DNA of 64,000 nucleotides, from contig CAJJDN010000024.1 of NCBI GenBank assembly GCA_905182985.1, forward strand, positions 312,925 to 376,924, in the 5' to 3' direction. This document shows positions 1 through 20,872 of this stretch, piece after piece. Position 1 is the first letter of the stretch, and every line of letters begins with the position of its first letter. The translations under genes were made by a program, and so were the position numbers. Source of the stretch: Paramecium sonneborni. Its lineage: Eukaryota; Ciliophora; Oligohymenophorea; Peniculida; Parameciidae. The notes under the pieces are model-generated. The model was given only the letters and a program-made list of their open reading frames with translations, searched no databases and was not told the DNA's origin.

Positions 1-2649
1 AATTTCAATTTTTTCTTAAACATATACTTTTACATATCATCCCTAATCATAATTAATTTATCTAACTCCTTAGCATATTCCTCAAATGATCCTTTCTTCA
101 ATTTTTTTTCTATATCATAATCCAAAATTGATTCAAATTCTTTTAACTTCTCAAAATATACAATAAAGAGATTAAAATTTAAATCCAAATATTGTTAAAC
201 AATTTATTTATTATTGAGAATTTCAATATCATCAATGCCAGTAAAAATATGCATAATCATATCTTCTCTTGCAGATTCAATTTCTCTACTTCTCATACAA
301 GGTACTGTTGTTAACTCTTTAATAGCAAGCCAAACATAATTATTCAAAGATCTCTTGATTTCTTCAGGATTAGGTTCTAAAATCAACTAAAGTCCTTGAA
401 CTTTAATCTCTATATTTATTAATAAATTATCATGAAAGATTCGATATTCCCTATCTTTGGCGTATTGGTAAATTTATTGCAAAGGGGGGAGTGTTAGATC
501 AACATCTATTTTGAGATAAGATATAAATCTTTTAATACTTCTTTACCACATTTCTAATCCAGATCGTTCAAATTTAATGTTAATTAACTTTTGAAATTGT
601 TGTAATAATTTAAGTGTTTCGCTCATTAAACCCTACTCTTATATTTTAAGTCTCTCAGCTTCCAGTACAATTAATCGAAGTCTTTCTTCTTCTATTACCT
701 TAAGTTATTTAACTTCAACTTCTATCATTTCCATAATCAAGTAATGAACATCATACATTCTGGTTTTCAAATCTCTAATAGCATCACCAATCTTAAATTT
801 CATATCTTTGTCTAATTCATGTAGTTCTTGAGGTTCTAGAAAGTTTTAACAAAATAGATGTTGTTCTTCTAATTTAATCAAATTAATATTTGCATCTTAT
901 AAAGCTCTGTTCTTTTCTTAAACAGCCTAATGAAGATTCCTTTTCATATATGTAAATAATTCAATAAACTTTTATTACCCTATGCCATAAGAGGGAAATC
1001 TAGCTTCCACATATTTTGGTTCAAATAATTCTTCTGGTAAATAACCTTTAAAAATAGCTTTCTTTTCCTCGTGATATGGTAACATTCTTTTAAATTAAAT
1101 TTCATGATTTGCTCTAATGAATTATTTTTTAACTTCTTCAGACAACTCAATCATCAAATCATATCTGTATTTTTTTAATTTACACAATTCTTTTGGAGCC
1201 TAATCAATTCTACTTAATTATTTAGGAATTAAATATCTTTTAAAATTAAACTTGATTGATGGATCTAATTTATAAAATGCAATAGGATCTCTAACAGAAC
1301 CTAATTTAAAATAAATTCCCATTGCAAATAATTATATTCTCATTAATTAATCTTCTTAAATATGAGAAGTTGCATCATCCATTTTATCAATCATATAATT
1401 ATATTTAATAAAAACTTCGCTTCTCTTTCTATAATAATCTGCAATATCTAATTGCTATTTAAAATACGCTTCACTTTCTCTTTTAAATCTTAAATTAACC
1501 CTTGTTACTAATTTAGTCTTATTTTATTTTATAAATCTTATCTCATACATATCAGTATCACATAAATATTTTTCAACTAAACATTCTTCCCATGTAAAAT
1601 TTCCACTTGTATCAAACCATTTAGAAAATCCAAAACACTTCCCATCCTATTCTTTATATTATTCTATTAATTCATCACCTGTCTCGTCTTCCATATAATA
1701 ATAATCTAAAGGTAAGAAGATTTATTTCATCTCAAAAGGTTAAGCCATAAACATTCTTTCTCTATGTTTTGTCAATTCTAGCTCTCCTAATTCATTCTGT
1801 TTCTCTCTGATGATTTACTCGGTATTTGGATTGACCTTATATGATTAATAAATTTTATTACTCTCATATAAGGTGATTATAATCGTGGATCAACCGCAGA
1901 AACTTAAAAATGTTTTTTCAACATTTTCTCTTCCTTCTCTTTCATATATTCCTCTGTATATGCTTAGATAAAATCATCTGCTTTCAATTTAATAGTTTGA
2001 TAGCCAGTTAAATGTTTAATTTCCTCTGGGAAATGTGGTACATAAAGATTTCGAGGCTTTGCTGATTACATTTAACTTCTTTTTGTTCGAAATAACTATT
2101 ATTAAATTCCTTTAGAATTCTCTAATTTCTCTTCACCTATATTCAATGCTTTAATAACAAAATTAGCTGATATTGGACGAACAATCTTTTAAGAATAAGA
2201 ATGTTAAATTTAAGGTAATCTCTTATCTTATAAATCCTTAATCAATTATTCAGCTGGTGTTAACATATCTTTATGCTAATTTTTCATAATCTCTCTAATA
2301 TTTTATGTAAATTTTGGTTAAACTCCTCTTTCTACTCCAAACTATAATATTATTACAAATATCTAAATACTTCATCTAATTCACTTTATGGTGGTTTCAA
2401 ATCATCTCTTCTCAATACTCCTTCATCAAATCTATCCTTTTCCCTAGGTTTCTTCATTTATCTTTATGTTTATCTTTCTATGCTCTGCAGTTTCAATTCT
2501 GTAAAAGTTTTTGTTCCATCCAATAAATCTTTTATTGGAATATCCATATATGGTTATTAATTTGATTATTTATCTGAAGCCACTGTTACAAATTCACCTG
2601 GCTTTGGTAATAATTAAATTGTTTTGGTCCCCTTAAAATAAATTTACAT
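1..2649 (-). CDS. Axonemal dynein heavy chain, DNAH1-like, N-terminal part (truncated by window)
   Basis: Open on the minus strand from 2649 to the left edge, about 860 residues of what should be a protein of more than 4,000. It covers only the tail (linker-proximal stem), so no AAA motif is visible. A stretch around 1560-1740 reads like the conserved DNAH1 stem block: FLPLDYYYMEDE, then GKCFGFSKWFD, then VTRVNLRFKRESE. After it come long charged helices. Dynein heavy chains power ciliary beating as inner-arm motors. Two short introns restore the frame: 2342-2370 (29 nt) and 1836-1861 (26 nt, AAG acceptor). I chose the Met at 2647-2649 because an in-frame TGA lies just upstream. Another frame between 2650 and 2800 could be an extra 5' exon. 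The family call rests on remembered similarity and the subtype is less certain. Confidence 0.6.
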
Positions 2650-2937
2650 TTAACTTTTATCATATCATTCAACTTCGCTTAACTTGTTTTACTATTTTCA
2701 TATTCCTAATATTTCTTTATTGCCTATATATGTCTCTCTTATTTGCCCTTGAGATATTAATATTTCTTTTACCGAAGGCAATCTCTTCTAACTCATTCAA
2801 TTTATTAATAATTTAATTAATAATGTGTGTCCAATCGAACAACTTACTGTATATAATATTCAAAAAATCTCTCTATTACTTTACTAATCTATCTTGTCAA
2901 CACCTTAATAGAAATTTTCATATTTTATAATAATAAA

Positions 2938-3760
2938 ATGCTTAAATTTCTTGAAAATAGAGATCCTTAACCTAAAAAGAAAGGAAAGGACATAATGAGA
3001 TGTGAGAGTTAAAGTCATCTTCCAAACAATCGATAATTTAATAGTCCTTTGCATTAAGATGCTTTAATCTAAAATGATAAACCTACATATTACTTAACAA
3101 AAAAATTACCTCCCATACAAATCTATAATCCTTTAATATAAACTATTGATTCTGTTGAAAGGCCTGAATATATCATTAAATAAAAGGATATCTACATTCC
3201 AAGATACTTGAATGAATATAAGACAAAAGGTTTTAAGAAAAAATAAGGAATATTTGAGTCTTATTAACATTTATTGGCTTAGAATAAATCATTAATATAA
3301 GGAATTCATACAGATAAAAAACCATTTTCTTTGCCACTCATCAGAGAATACTAAAAAGAATAATCTATTCTAAGTTTACCTGCTTAATTTTCAACTCGGA
3401 GTTAAGATCATTAAAAAGTTGATTAAAGTTGCATCAAGAGTAACCAATCTAAAAATGATATTTAAACAAAAGCCAACTATATTACAAAAAAAAAAAACAA
3501 GATCACAAAAATAAAGAATTTCATATAAATTATTAACTGAGAACAAGGGTATCTAAGTTAATGTAGAAAAAGCTTTAGCTCATAATTTTACAGAATTCTC
3601 AGCCGATTATACAAAAAATTTCAATTTATCATATTAATAAAAACTAGAAGATGAAGAAGAAAAGGAAAAGTAAATGAGATAATTAAGTATATTTGATAAA
3701 AAAATAAAAGAGTTTAAAGAATAATAAAATTAGAAATTGAAATAAAAAGTATTTTCTTGA
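2938..3760 (+). CDS. Unknown charged/coiled-coil protein with a one-base frameshift
   Basis: Starts with MLKFLENRD and reads cleanly to a run of 12 A at 3486-3497. There the frame slips and would stop at TGA 3538-3540. One A fewer rejoins a long open frame (SQKQRISYKLLTENKG..., then a Glu/Lys/Gln-rich helix) ending at TGA 3758-3760. The restored product would be about 273 residues, with basic, Pro-containing N-terminal sequence and a C-terminal coiled coil. It is divergent to the dynein gene, which starts 290 bases away. I do not recognise a family. The slip sits in a homopolymer, so sequencing error is likelier than real loss of function. Confidence 0.5.
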
Positions 3761-4104
3761 TATATTTTGGTTATTATTATAAGAGTGATGGATCTTAATT
3801 TCAATTAGGATAATTTAAATATTTTTTTTAAATTATTAAGTATACAAGGTATTTTAACAATAAATAATATTTTGAATTTATTCTCCAAATTTTTTATTAT
3901 TAAACCTCATTTTGTTTCTATTTTTTTATTTTAACTCATTCTATTTAAATTATTTTACTCATCTATTATTTTATAATATTATTTACATTTACTTTATTAA
4001 TTTAAGTATTAAGTATTTTATTGTTTTAAATAAACAAAATATTGTATTTAAATTGAGCTTAAATTTCTTTTTTGTTTTAGCTTAATCTAGATATTAGTTT
4101 AATC
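3761..4104. other. Intergenic, no supported gene
   Basis: Very AT-rich sequence between two plus-strand genes. A weak frame beginning with ATG at 3788 runs to a TGA near 4107, but its composition is mostly Phe/Ile/Leu/Asn as expected of non-coding AT-rich DNA. I see no RNA gene or repeat. Confidence 0.4.
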
Positions 4105-4806
4105 ATGAATTAATATGATAGTCCATAAGTTGTTAGTTTTTTTTCCTCAACGAATTGCAAGAGTTAACTCTAATCCTAATCTGATTCTGTTCGATATGAT
4201 AATTTCATATTTAAATTATTTGAAATTCTTTTTTGTAATCTTTTAATCAATTTTAAAAATGGCTATTATTATTCATAAATTCAAAAAACATTTTATAATG
4301 AAGAAAAGCTAAATAAATATGAAAGCATTTTTAAGTAATTCATGATTTTCTATATCATACCATTAAATTCTGATTATTAATTTTGTTTTTTGCGAACATT
4401 AAATAAAAAACATGATAATTTTTTTAAATAATTAGATTCCTTAAATTCAGAATAAATTTATATTTAACAAAAAGAATATTAAAGTTTCTCATAAAGGTTA
4501 ATCTTGAAGATTATTTATTATCAAATAATATCTGATAAGTCTGGTATTTAGAATTCCTATCAATTTAATATCAATAAAATTTTAAGTTATTAATTCAAAA
4601 TTTTTTCAATAGCCTTAAATCTAAGAATGATTACTAACTTTATAATACATAATTGTTTTATAAATAAGAATTTATCTATATAAGTTGAAGTATGTCACAA
4701 AATATCGGAAAAAATATTGTAATTTAAAAAAAAAAATTAATTTAGACCAATTCAAGTTTAAAATACACAAATATTTAGCTTTTCAAACCTTATATTATTT
4801 ATTTGA
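4105..4806 (+). CDS. Unknown protein, 233 residues
   Basis: A single uninterrupted ciliate-code frame of 234 codons, MNQYDSPQVVSFF to a final TGA at 4804-4806. The product is rich in Phe, Ile, Asn, Lys and Gln with short hydrophobic stretches but no clear signal peptide or motif. Its length and many in-frame TAA/TAG codons without TGA support real coding. It lies in the same direction as the DYRK kinase gene 130 bases downstream. I do not recognise a family. Confidence 0.5.
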
Positions 4807-4934
4807 AAATTTAACAAAATTTATTGAAGTATGATCTATTTTATCGATAATTATGAACTTGAAATAATTAAGAATTAATGTGCAATCAATATAAAATTAA
4901 ATCTCATAATAATTTTAACTGAAGTGTTGAATTA

Positions 4935-6587
<1,653 letters not shown>

Positions 6588-6650
6588 AAAGAGTGAAATT
6601 TATTTATTAATACTCTATTAAAAATAGTAAATAATAAACATCAAATATAA

Positions 6651-7670
6651 TCATAAATGATAACTTAATCTTTAAAAAGGATGAGCCAAATTTTTAAGCT
6701 CAGATTGTATCAATTTGTTCAGTATTTAATTTTATTTGAGATAGGGTGTATGATGATTATTCATTGAACGACTACTTAATTAAAGACCAAATTTTGTATC
6801 AAAAGGATTAGTTATACACCTGTTAATTTTATTAATTGGGAGTGAAGGAAATAAAGCTGAATTTCTATGATTAGCAATAATAGAGGAAGATTATTGAGTT
6901 GTTGTTTAGACATTAAGATTAAGAGCTTTATTACCATTTATTTATGCTTTTAATTATTCAGATTTCCCAGCTAAAAATTAAATCATCTTAAAATCTTAAA
7001 TTCTTAAATATTTCTCTTTTTTTAAATCAATTTATGATTTATGAGATTATTTAATTATTATTTATTTAGGAGGTGTTTTGCATGAAGGAGGCCTTTCCAT
7101 GTTATCATATTCTAAAATTAATCGAAATAACTACCCACAATTGTATCTTGTTATGTGAATTTTCTAAGTAAACTTGGTTTTCGTGTGGTTCTTTTTTTTT
7201 ATTTTTTTCTTTCTAAGATATCAGCAAAACTTGTTAAAGCAAATCTTTAACCATCAATTTAGCGATGTTGTTAAATTATAGTTGGTAGATTAGAAAATTG
7301 TTTTGCTGTCATATCACCAAATGTGTCTCCATAAGCTGATTTTCTTCTTGGTTATTGTTATTATCTCATTAGAGTTATTTTTTCAATAACATTCTTTAGT
7401 GGTTTTAAATTTATAATTTTCTTGCTTTATATTTTCTTTTCAGTTTGGATTGGATTAAGATCTAAATCATCGGCATATCCTTTTAATAATCGAAAACAAT
7501 GTATTAATGAATTTTTTTTAAGTGTTTAATCAGTAAGTTGAAGTTTTTGAGTTTTTGAAGGTGTACTTTAACATAAAACTAAATGACTGACTCTTCTGGC
7601 ATTAAAAATAAATTGAGGATAGTCACTTTGTTCTATTTAGTAAAGAATTAATACATTGGATATGAAGCAT
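6651..7670 (-). CDS. Unknown protein, about 330 residues
   Basis: Starts MLHIQ at 7668-7670. A 22-nt intron at 7633-7654 then joins to QQSDYPQFIFNARRVSH, and the frame stays open to TGA at 6651-6653. The middle is basic (QRKSAYGDTFGDMTAKQF, then a Lys-rich stretch, then RPPSCKTPPKQ) and the C-terminus is Ser/Asn-rich. No domain is recognised. The start lies only about 36 bases from the 3' end of the PRP22 gene on the same strand. The tail of the DYRK gene faces it, 64 bases away. Confidence 0.55.
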
Positions 7671-7706
7671 ATTATAAATAAAATAATATTAAATATAATA
7701 TTAATA

Positions 7707-13636
<5,930 letters not shown>

Positions 13637-13854
13637 TACTATAATTAATTTCTACTTTTATCTTTATATTCATAAATTATAAATTAAAAACCAATTACAC
13701 CATTTAACTTTCCTCTCTACCTTAACCTAAAACTATTTAAACTTTTAATTATTCCATTTAATACATTTATTATAAATCTTCTTATCAACCTATCTATTAT
13801 TTAACTTTCTCTCTAATTTACAATAAATTTATAATATTTTTAATTTTTCAAAAG

Positions 13855-14466
13855 ATGAAACCTGATAAAAAAAAACAATTACCACTCTAAAACCCTAAAA
13901 ACACAACCAAAATTTCAAAAAAATAAGTTGCTTAAAAACTACCTGATGATATGGTATCAATTAAATTTTTAGATTAGGAATCTGAAATTAGAGAGAGATT
14001 CTTTTAATTTTTATGATCTTTAAAAATCAGGTTATATAAATCGTAATAATTTAAGATCAATTCTTGGTAATTTTGCTTTTATTAATAAAACCATAAAGGA
14101 TATAGAAAATGAAATTCATGATATTTACAATGCGTATTACTTAATTTTAATTGAATTTTACATTTAGATCGAAAAGATAGCTTTTCATTAAAAGAGTTGA
14201 TGCATCTTATCTCAAGAAGATGGTTCGAAAATAAAGGCAGAGATGAGGATATAGACGAAATTTATGAATTATTCGTTAAAAAGTAAATTCCATATTAATT
14301 AAAAAGAGATCACAAAATTGGATTAAATGAAATTAAAAATGTATTTTCTTAATATCTTGATCTTACGATTAGTGACTCAGACATACTTGAATTCATCTCT
14401 GATGCTAGCAAGGGAGAAGATACTTTAACTAAAGAGGATTTAGCAACCAAAATGAATTACTTTTGA
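13855..14466 (+). CDS. EF-hand protein, calmodulin/centrin-like fold, frame damaged
   Basis: Basic N-terminus (MKPDKKKQLPLQNPK), then EF-hand-like units: EIRERFFQF-YDLQKSGYINRNNLRSIL, DRKDSFSLKELMHLI, DHKIGLNEIKNVF, and a final SKGEDTLTKEDL before TGA 14464-14466. This is a four-hand arrangement of about 190 residues. The Ca-ligand positions are only partly kept. Reading through the first hand needs one T fewer in the T5 run at 14008-14012. The next join, around a 34-nt GTATT...TTTAG segment (14133-14166), is also one base out of phase, so a second error or an unrecognised splice site is likely. It is divergent to PRP22, about 220 bases away. Confidence 0.55.
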
Positions 14467-14601
14467 TTTATTTTACTTCATAAAAGATTTACATAAAATA
14501 AATTTTGAGAATCCCTAAATCAAGATTCCTAAAAACAACAATATTTTTAGGTTCATTTAGTATAAATATATTAATCTTTATTAAATTTTAATTGATTCAT
14601 A

Positions 14602-15217
14602 ATGAATTATAAAGATGCAGATCCTGAAGGAAGTGTATGTTCTTAACCAACAGCAAGCTAAACAGGGGAAAATTTTAACTAAAAGAAAGTTAGCTTTGCT
14701 AGAACAAAAAATTTTGTTAAATGCCCTAATTGTGAATAATTGGATTTGTAATTAAAAAAGACTGCAGAATAAATTTAAAATATAGAAGAATTACTTATAA
14801 GCTTTTAATAACAAATCGAGGATTAGAACTTATAGAATAAGAAGCAAAAATAAAAATATGATGAGCTACTTATAGAAATGTAAATAATAAGTGAAAAACA
14901 TCACTAAGAATTAATTAATAATGGAATTTTATAAAAACAAAATATTGAATTGAGAAAGGAAATTTTAAAATTGGAATAAAATATATCTAAAATTCAGTGC
15001 CAAATTTACGAACCGTATATCTTAATTATTTTATAATAGCTCTAAAAGAACCTCAGAATAAAAGTTTATTGAATCTTTAATCTAAATGTTTATGAGTTTT
15101 CATTCTAAAGTATAATTCCCAGCAACACCATAACTAAAATAAGTTTGGAAATGGTTAAAATAGATTATTTCAGAATATGCAATTCTCAAATAAAAAGAAT
15201 TATAACTTCATAAGTGA
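14602..15217 (+). CDS. Small coiled-coil protein with one CxxC
   Basis: About 196 residues. MNYKDADPEGSVCSQP is followed by a Cys pair KCPNCEQ, then a long Gln/Lys/Glu heptad-like helix. After a 25-nt intron (15015-15039) a compact C-terminal segment follows, FIESLIQMFMSFHSKVQ ... VWKWLKQIISEY, ending at TGA 15215-15217. The single CxxC is too little to call a zinc finger. Coiled-coil proteins of this sort are common in the ciliate cortex and cilium, but no specific role can be given. Confidence 0.55.
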
Positions 15218-15297
15218 TATCCTATTAATATTTTTTAAGTAATTATATAACAATTTTTCATAAAAAATAAATAGAATATATTCAAAATTGGTTATCA

Positions 15298-16206
15298 TCA
15301 TTACTTTTTTTTGAATCGACTATTAAAGATATCTAAATCATTGATGATATGAATAACATCCTTTAGATCTGTATTTACACAAAGATTTATGCTTTATTTT
15401 TATTTTATACTTTTTTTTATTCTAGTTTTGCTATTAGTATCTGAATCCTTTTTTCTTGGTTTTAATGTAGAATCCGTAATTTCCGTCAATTTTTTCTTAC
15501 TTTATTATGCTTTTTAAATATCACTTTTTATTTTTTATTTTGCTTCTTTCGAAGATTAAACTTAATTTTTGGATTCAAATAAATTATTTTTATTTGCTGA
15601 AGTTGATTTGCTGACATGAAGTTTTGCATAGCTTTTACCAAAAAACTCAGTGGCAGAAGATTTTTATTTTGGTGTTGCATTTTAGGTATTGTTTCTCTTA
15701 AAACAAACTGAGTTAATATTTTATTTATCTTTGATAGGAGAAATATCATTTGATTAGAATAAAGCCTTTTCTTTTGTGAAATTTGATATTTATTCATCAA
15801 GTTTATCTATTGGAAGAGATTCTCGATGAAGTTTATTAAAACAAGTTTAATGAGCAAAATCAATTAATAGTTTCTCTGCTTTAGATTGTATTTGATTTTA
15901 CTGTTAAGTAACTTCTTAAAATTCTTCTTAATTTTATTTTAATGGAGGAGAATTTGGTTAAGAATTTGATATATTTTAAAATGTACTACATTATTTTAAT
16001 AAGGAATCGTATTTCTAAATTTTCATTTACAGGTCTTTTTAAATATCTTTTATTAATGTGCAAGATTATTTTTCCATTATTTTTGCTTTAAATAAGGATT
16101 CATTAAGTTTTATATGGGATTTATCAGGAGAAATCTAATTAGACACTTTTTATGCATAAGAAAACTCATGAATTCGTTTTTTAGTTTCTACTGGCATAAT
16201 TTCCAT
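15298..16206 (-). CDS. Unknown Ser/Lys/Gln-rich protein, 302 residues
   Basis: Uninterrupted ciliate-code frame of 303 codons from MEIMPVETKKRIHEF to TGA at 15298-15300. The N-terminal third is helical and charged. The middle contains many Ser, Asn and Gln (SNSQPNSPPLKQ), and the C-terminal third is strongly basic (PRKKDSDTNSKTRIKKS) and could be a nuclear or microtubule-binding region. It is convergent with the coiled-coil gene ending at 15217. No family is recognised. Confidence 0.55.
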
Positions 16207-16260
16207 TTCTGAACAAAGAAAGATGATAATGATTAATTAATTTTATTTACCTGATAAAAA

Positions 16261-16440
16261 TCAGATAAATGCATAATTAAAATGTGATATTTCAAACTCA
16301 AAAGTTAGAAAAGTTAGACCCAATTTAAAAGGATCTATTTTGATTAATTGAGATTCATCCTTTTTCAAGTCATTATTTTTCAGATTTAACTACATCATAA
16401 TTGAATTAAAAACTTAGAACTAAATAAAAGTATAAGACAT
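16261..16440 (-). CDS. Possible small protein or 5' exon, 59 residues
   Basis: A 60-codon open frame starting MSYTFIQFQVFNSIMMQLN and ending at TGA 16261-16263. It sits just upstream of, and on the same strand as, the 15298-16206 gene, so it could be a separate small protein or an upstream exon. No motif is seen. Given the AT content, chance cannot be excluded. Confidence 0.25.
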
Positions 16441-16500
16441 TCTCATCAGTAAATAATTTTTTAATTTAGTTAAATAATTAAAATAGAAATAAAATTTATT

Positions 16501-17516
16501 ATGGATTAAATTGAATTACTAAACCTTTGGAAAAATATAAAAAGCAATCTCTAAAAAAAATATGCAAAGATTAGTGCTGCTTTTGTTGATATGGATTATA
16601 ATAATTCTTAAAAAATAGAAATAGATGATCTAAAATAAGAGTTGTAATAAAATCATGGAATTTAATCAGATGAGTAATAAATTTAAATTAAAGTAGAGTA
16701 ATTTAGTAATTATTTTAACTTTTGAATTAATCTAGATCAGGTGCTATTAGTTTAGAAGAATTTGAGCGAGCTTGGACATAACTTGATTAATAAATATAAC
16801 AGGCTTCAAATTAGTAAAAATTTTAATTCCAAAAATAAGTTGGAAAATAAGATGATTAAATTCTTAATTCTTCTGGATAAAAATCAGCATAATAATTTTC
16901 AGAATTATTTAAATCAAATGCCTCAGGTAGTTCTCCAAAAAAATATATCAATATTTAAGGGGATTTCCAAATTAATTAATTCACATAAAATTATTCCCCT
17001 CCTAAATAGCAATATAATCAATTGAATTTTTTAGAAACTTTCATTGGTACAAAGAGAATATCACCACCAAAAACATCATTTTTATTGAAAAGTAAATTGG
17101 ATGTTCAATAAGACAAATTAAGAAACTTACAAAAGAGAATAACCACCCTATTTAATACAAAATCATATCAAAGAAATTCAAGTCCAAAATTAAGAAAAGA
17201 TTTTGATAGTTATTTGAATACATTAAAATTGGGAAAACCAAATACTCAAAGAAGACAGTAATCAAATCCTTAGATATTATTTGATTATCAATAAATTTAT
17301 GGTTAACGTAGATCATAAAGAAGCTATGAGTAAAGATGGTCTTATAATAATAGAAAGAATACTTCATAATCAAATAGGTCTTTAGATAGAATATCCTTAC
17401 AATAATATGCATATTAGTATTAGGATAGAAAATATGCTAATAAATAATTAGCATAATTTACATCTAATAAGCAAAAAGGATTATAAACAAAAACAACATT
17501 TTGGTTCAGATTATGA
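16501..17516 (+). CDS. EF-hand protein with long basic tail, splice join unresolved
   Basis: MDQIELLNLWKNIKSNL begins an EF-hand region (ISAAFVDMDYNNSQKIEIDDL). Around 16706-16735 a GTAATT...TCTAG segment looks like an intron. The downstream frame SGAISLEEFERAWTQLDQ is a clear second EF-hand, but it is out of phase with that splice by one base, so either a base is missing or another site is used. The tail of about 240 residues is rich in Ser, Asn, Arg and Tyr (QRRSQRSYEQRWSYNNRKN) and ends at TGA 17514-17516. It is probably a calcium-binding scaffold. No more specific family was found. Confidence 0.5.
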
Positions 17517-17572
17517 ATTATTTGTATTATATATATTAATTTACAGATAAAGGAGTTTATAAATAAATAGTA

Positions 17573-19148
<1,576 letters not shown>

Positions 19149-19177
19149 ATACAATTGATATTCTAATATAAGATTAA

Positions 19178-20807
19178 TCATTTCTCTGAATTTCTAAGTT
19201 AATATTTTCTTTTTTATTTTAATTATTTTTCTTTAAGCAATTATATCTATTCTTCAGTTTATTTAATTCTTTTAAGTTATTCATCTTCATTGCTATCTTT
19301 CATGATTTTTTTTTCTTTAGAAATGGCAGGAAGAGCAGGTAAAAAAGGAGACGGAGATTTTTCATCTAATTGATGTTTGACACTTTAAAATGATAAAAGT
19401 TAACATACTTTTTAATAAGTAAAGGTTTAGGTTCTCCTTCAATATCTAGTTTCTTTTATACTAATTTTTGTTGTAATATTTATATTTCTGGTTTAATAGG
19501 TTTTTTATTTTTTTTGACAGCTTTAACAGGATTTCCAGCATAAATTTAATGAATTAGATTTAATTTTTCAGTATTTTTAGTACCTTAAGATGAAATTTCA
19601 AGAGATTGTTTAGGTTACATATATGATTCATCATTTTTATTTTATTTTTTACTAATAACAGAGGAAGCATCATAAGATTAGATTTATGAATCATCTAATC
19701 TACGACCGATTCTTGGTAAATGTTCTATATTTGAATTAGTTAAAGGATCTTCAACATTTTCTTAATTTGATTTTTAAACAGCTAAAGTTTGTATAAATTA
19801 ATTTTTATCTATTCTCATCATTTTAATTGGTGCATAATTAGGTTTAGGTAATCTATCAGTTAAATAATGCATAACTCTAGGTACTCTGATAGTTTACAAT
19901 AAGAATTTAGCACCTTCTTCTTCAATTAAAACCTTATCATCCATTCTATTAACAACAGCAGATAATTATAAGATTTTATCACAAGATGGTCTTAAATGAG
20001 GTTAGACTTAAAGTAAAGCTCTAATAACATTGCTTAGATCTTAACTATAAATTGTTGGTATTTTTGGATAGTAGCCTCTCACAACTTTCTTATAAAGTCC
20101 ATTCATGTCTTCTGCTCTGAATGGAGGTTTCAATGTAGTCATTTCATAAAGAACACAACCTAATGACCAAATATCAGATTTAGAATCATAAGGTTAATCC
20201 TTCCATACTTCTGGAGATGCATAATATGGTGTGCCAGTTTAAGTGTATAATAGTATTTTTTTAGCCACTTTAGATACATTCATATCTCCTAACTTAACAG
20301 TTCCATCTACATTCATAAAAACATTTGCTGATTTTAAATCTCTATGATATATCTTCATATCGTGTAATGCCTTCAATCCCTTGACTATCTTAAAATAGAT
20401 AAATGAATTACTTATGTAAAGTGGTTCCAAATATCCTTCTCAGCCATTAACATTCCTTTTTTCTAACATTCAACTATCTTTTGAAATAAATCTCCATCAT
20501 CTGCATACTCCATCACAATACTATTTAGAAATATACATTTTACCATAAACTCTAAGATACCTCTTCCAAAAAGGCCTCCTTATATTAAATCACATTTGCA
20601 TGTCTCACACTTGCTAATATTCTAACTTCATTCAAAGCGTTTTATTTTTCTTTGTCTGATAATGATTGTAGTTTCACTTTCTTTAAAGCATATTCTAATC
20701 CATCTGCTATTCTCCTTACTTTATATACTTTCGAGTACGCTCCCTCACCTAACTTAATTATATATTATACCTAGTTCTTATAAAATCTAAAAGTCTTTTA
20801 AGGACAT
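19178..20807 (-). CDS. NEK-family protein kinase with a DMN in place of DFG
   Basis: NIMA-related kinase, about 510 residues. MSLKDFQILQELGEGAYSKV is followed by EYALKKVKL, SLCIVMEYADDGDLF, YHRDLKSANVF, KLGDMNVSKVAKK, then the activation loop TGTPYYASPEVW and DIWSLGCVLYEM. The usual DFG reads DMN, which keeps the Mg-binding Asp. Four introns fit: 20749-20770, 20521-20543, 20389-20411 and 19383-19408 (the last two with AAG acceptors). The C-terminal tail ends in a Glu/Lys/Gln coiled coil at TGA 19178-19180, typical of NEKs, which in ciliates act on basal bodies and ciliary length. It is convergent with the NDR gene, 29 bases apart. Confidence 0.85.
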
Positions 20808-20872
20808 TTTCTACCTTTTTTCTATTTTTTATTTATATATATAATTATTTATAACAATCAAATTTATATTTA

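Noticed and set aside
17152..17412. Minus-strand open frame over the tail of the EF-hand gene
   Set aside because: The opposite strand encodes a Ser/Asn/Arg-rich tail continuous with an EF-hand. The minus frame has no motif.
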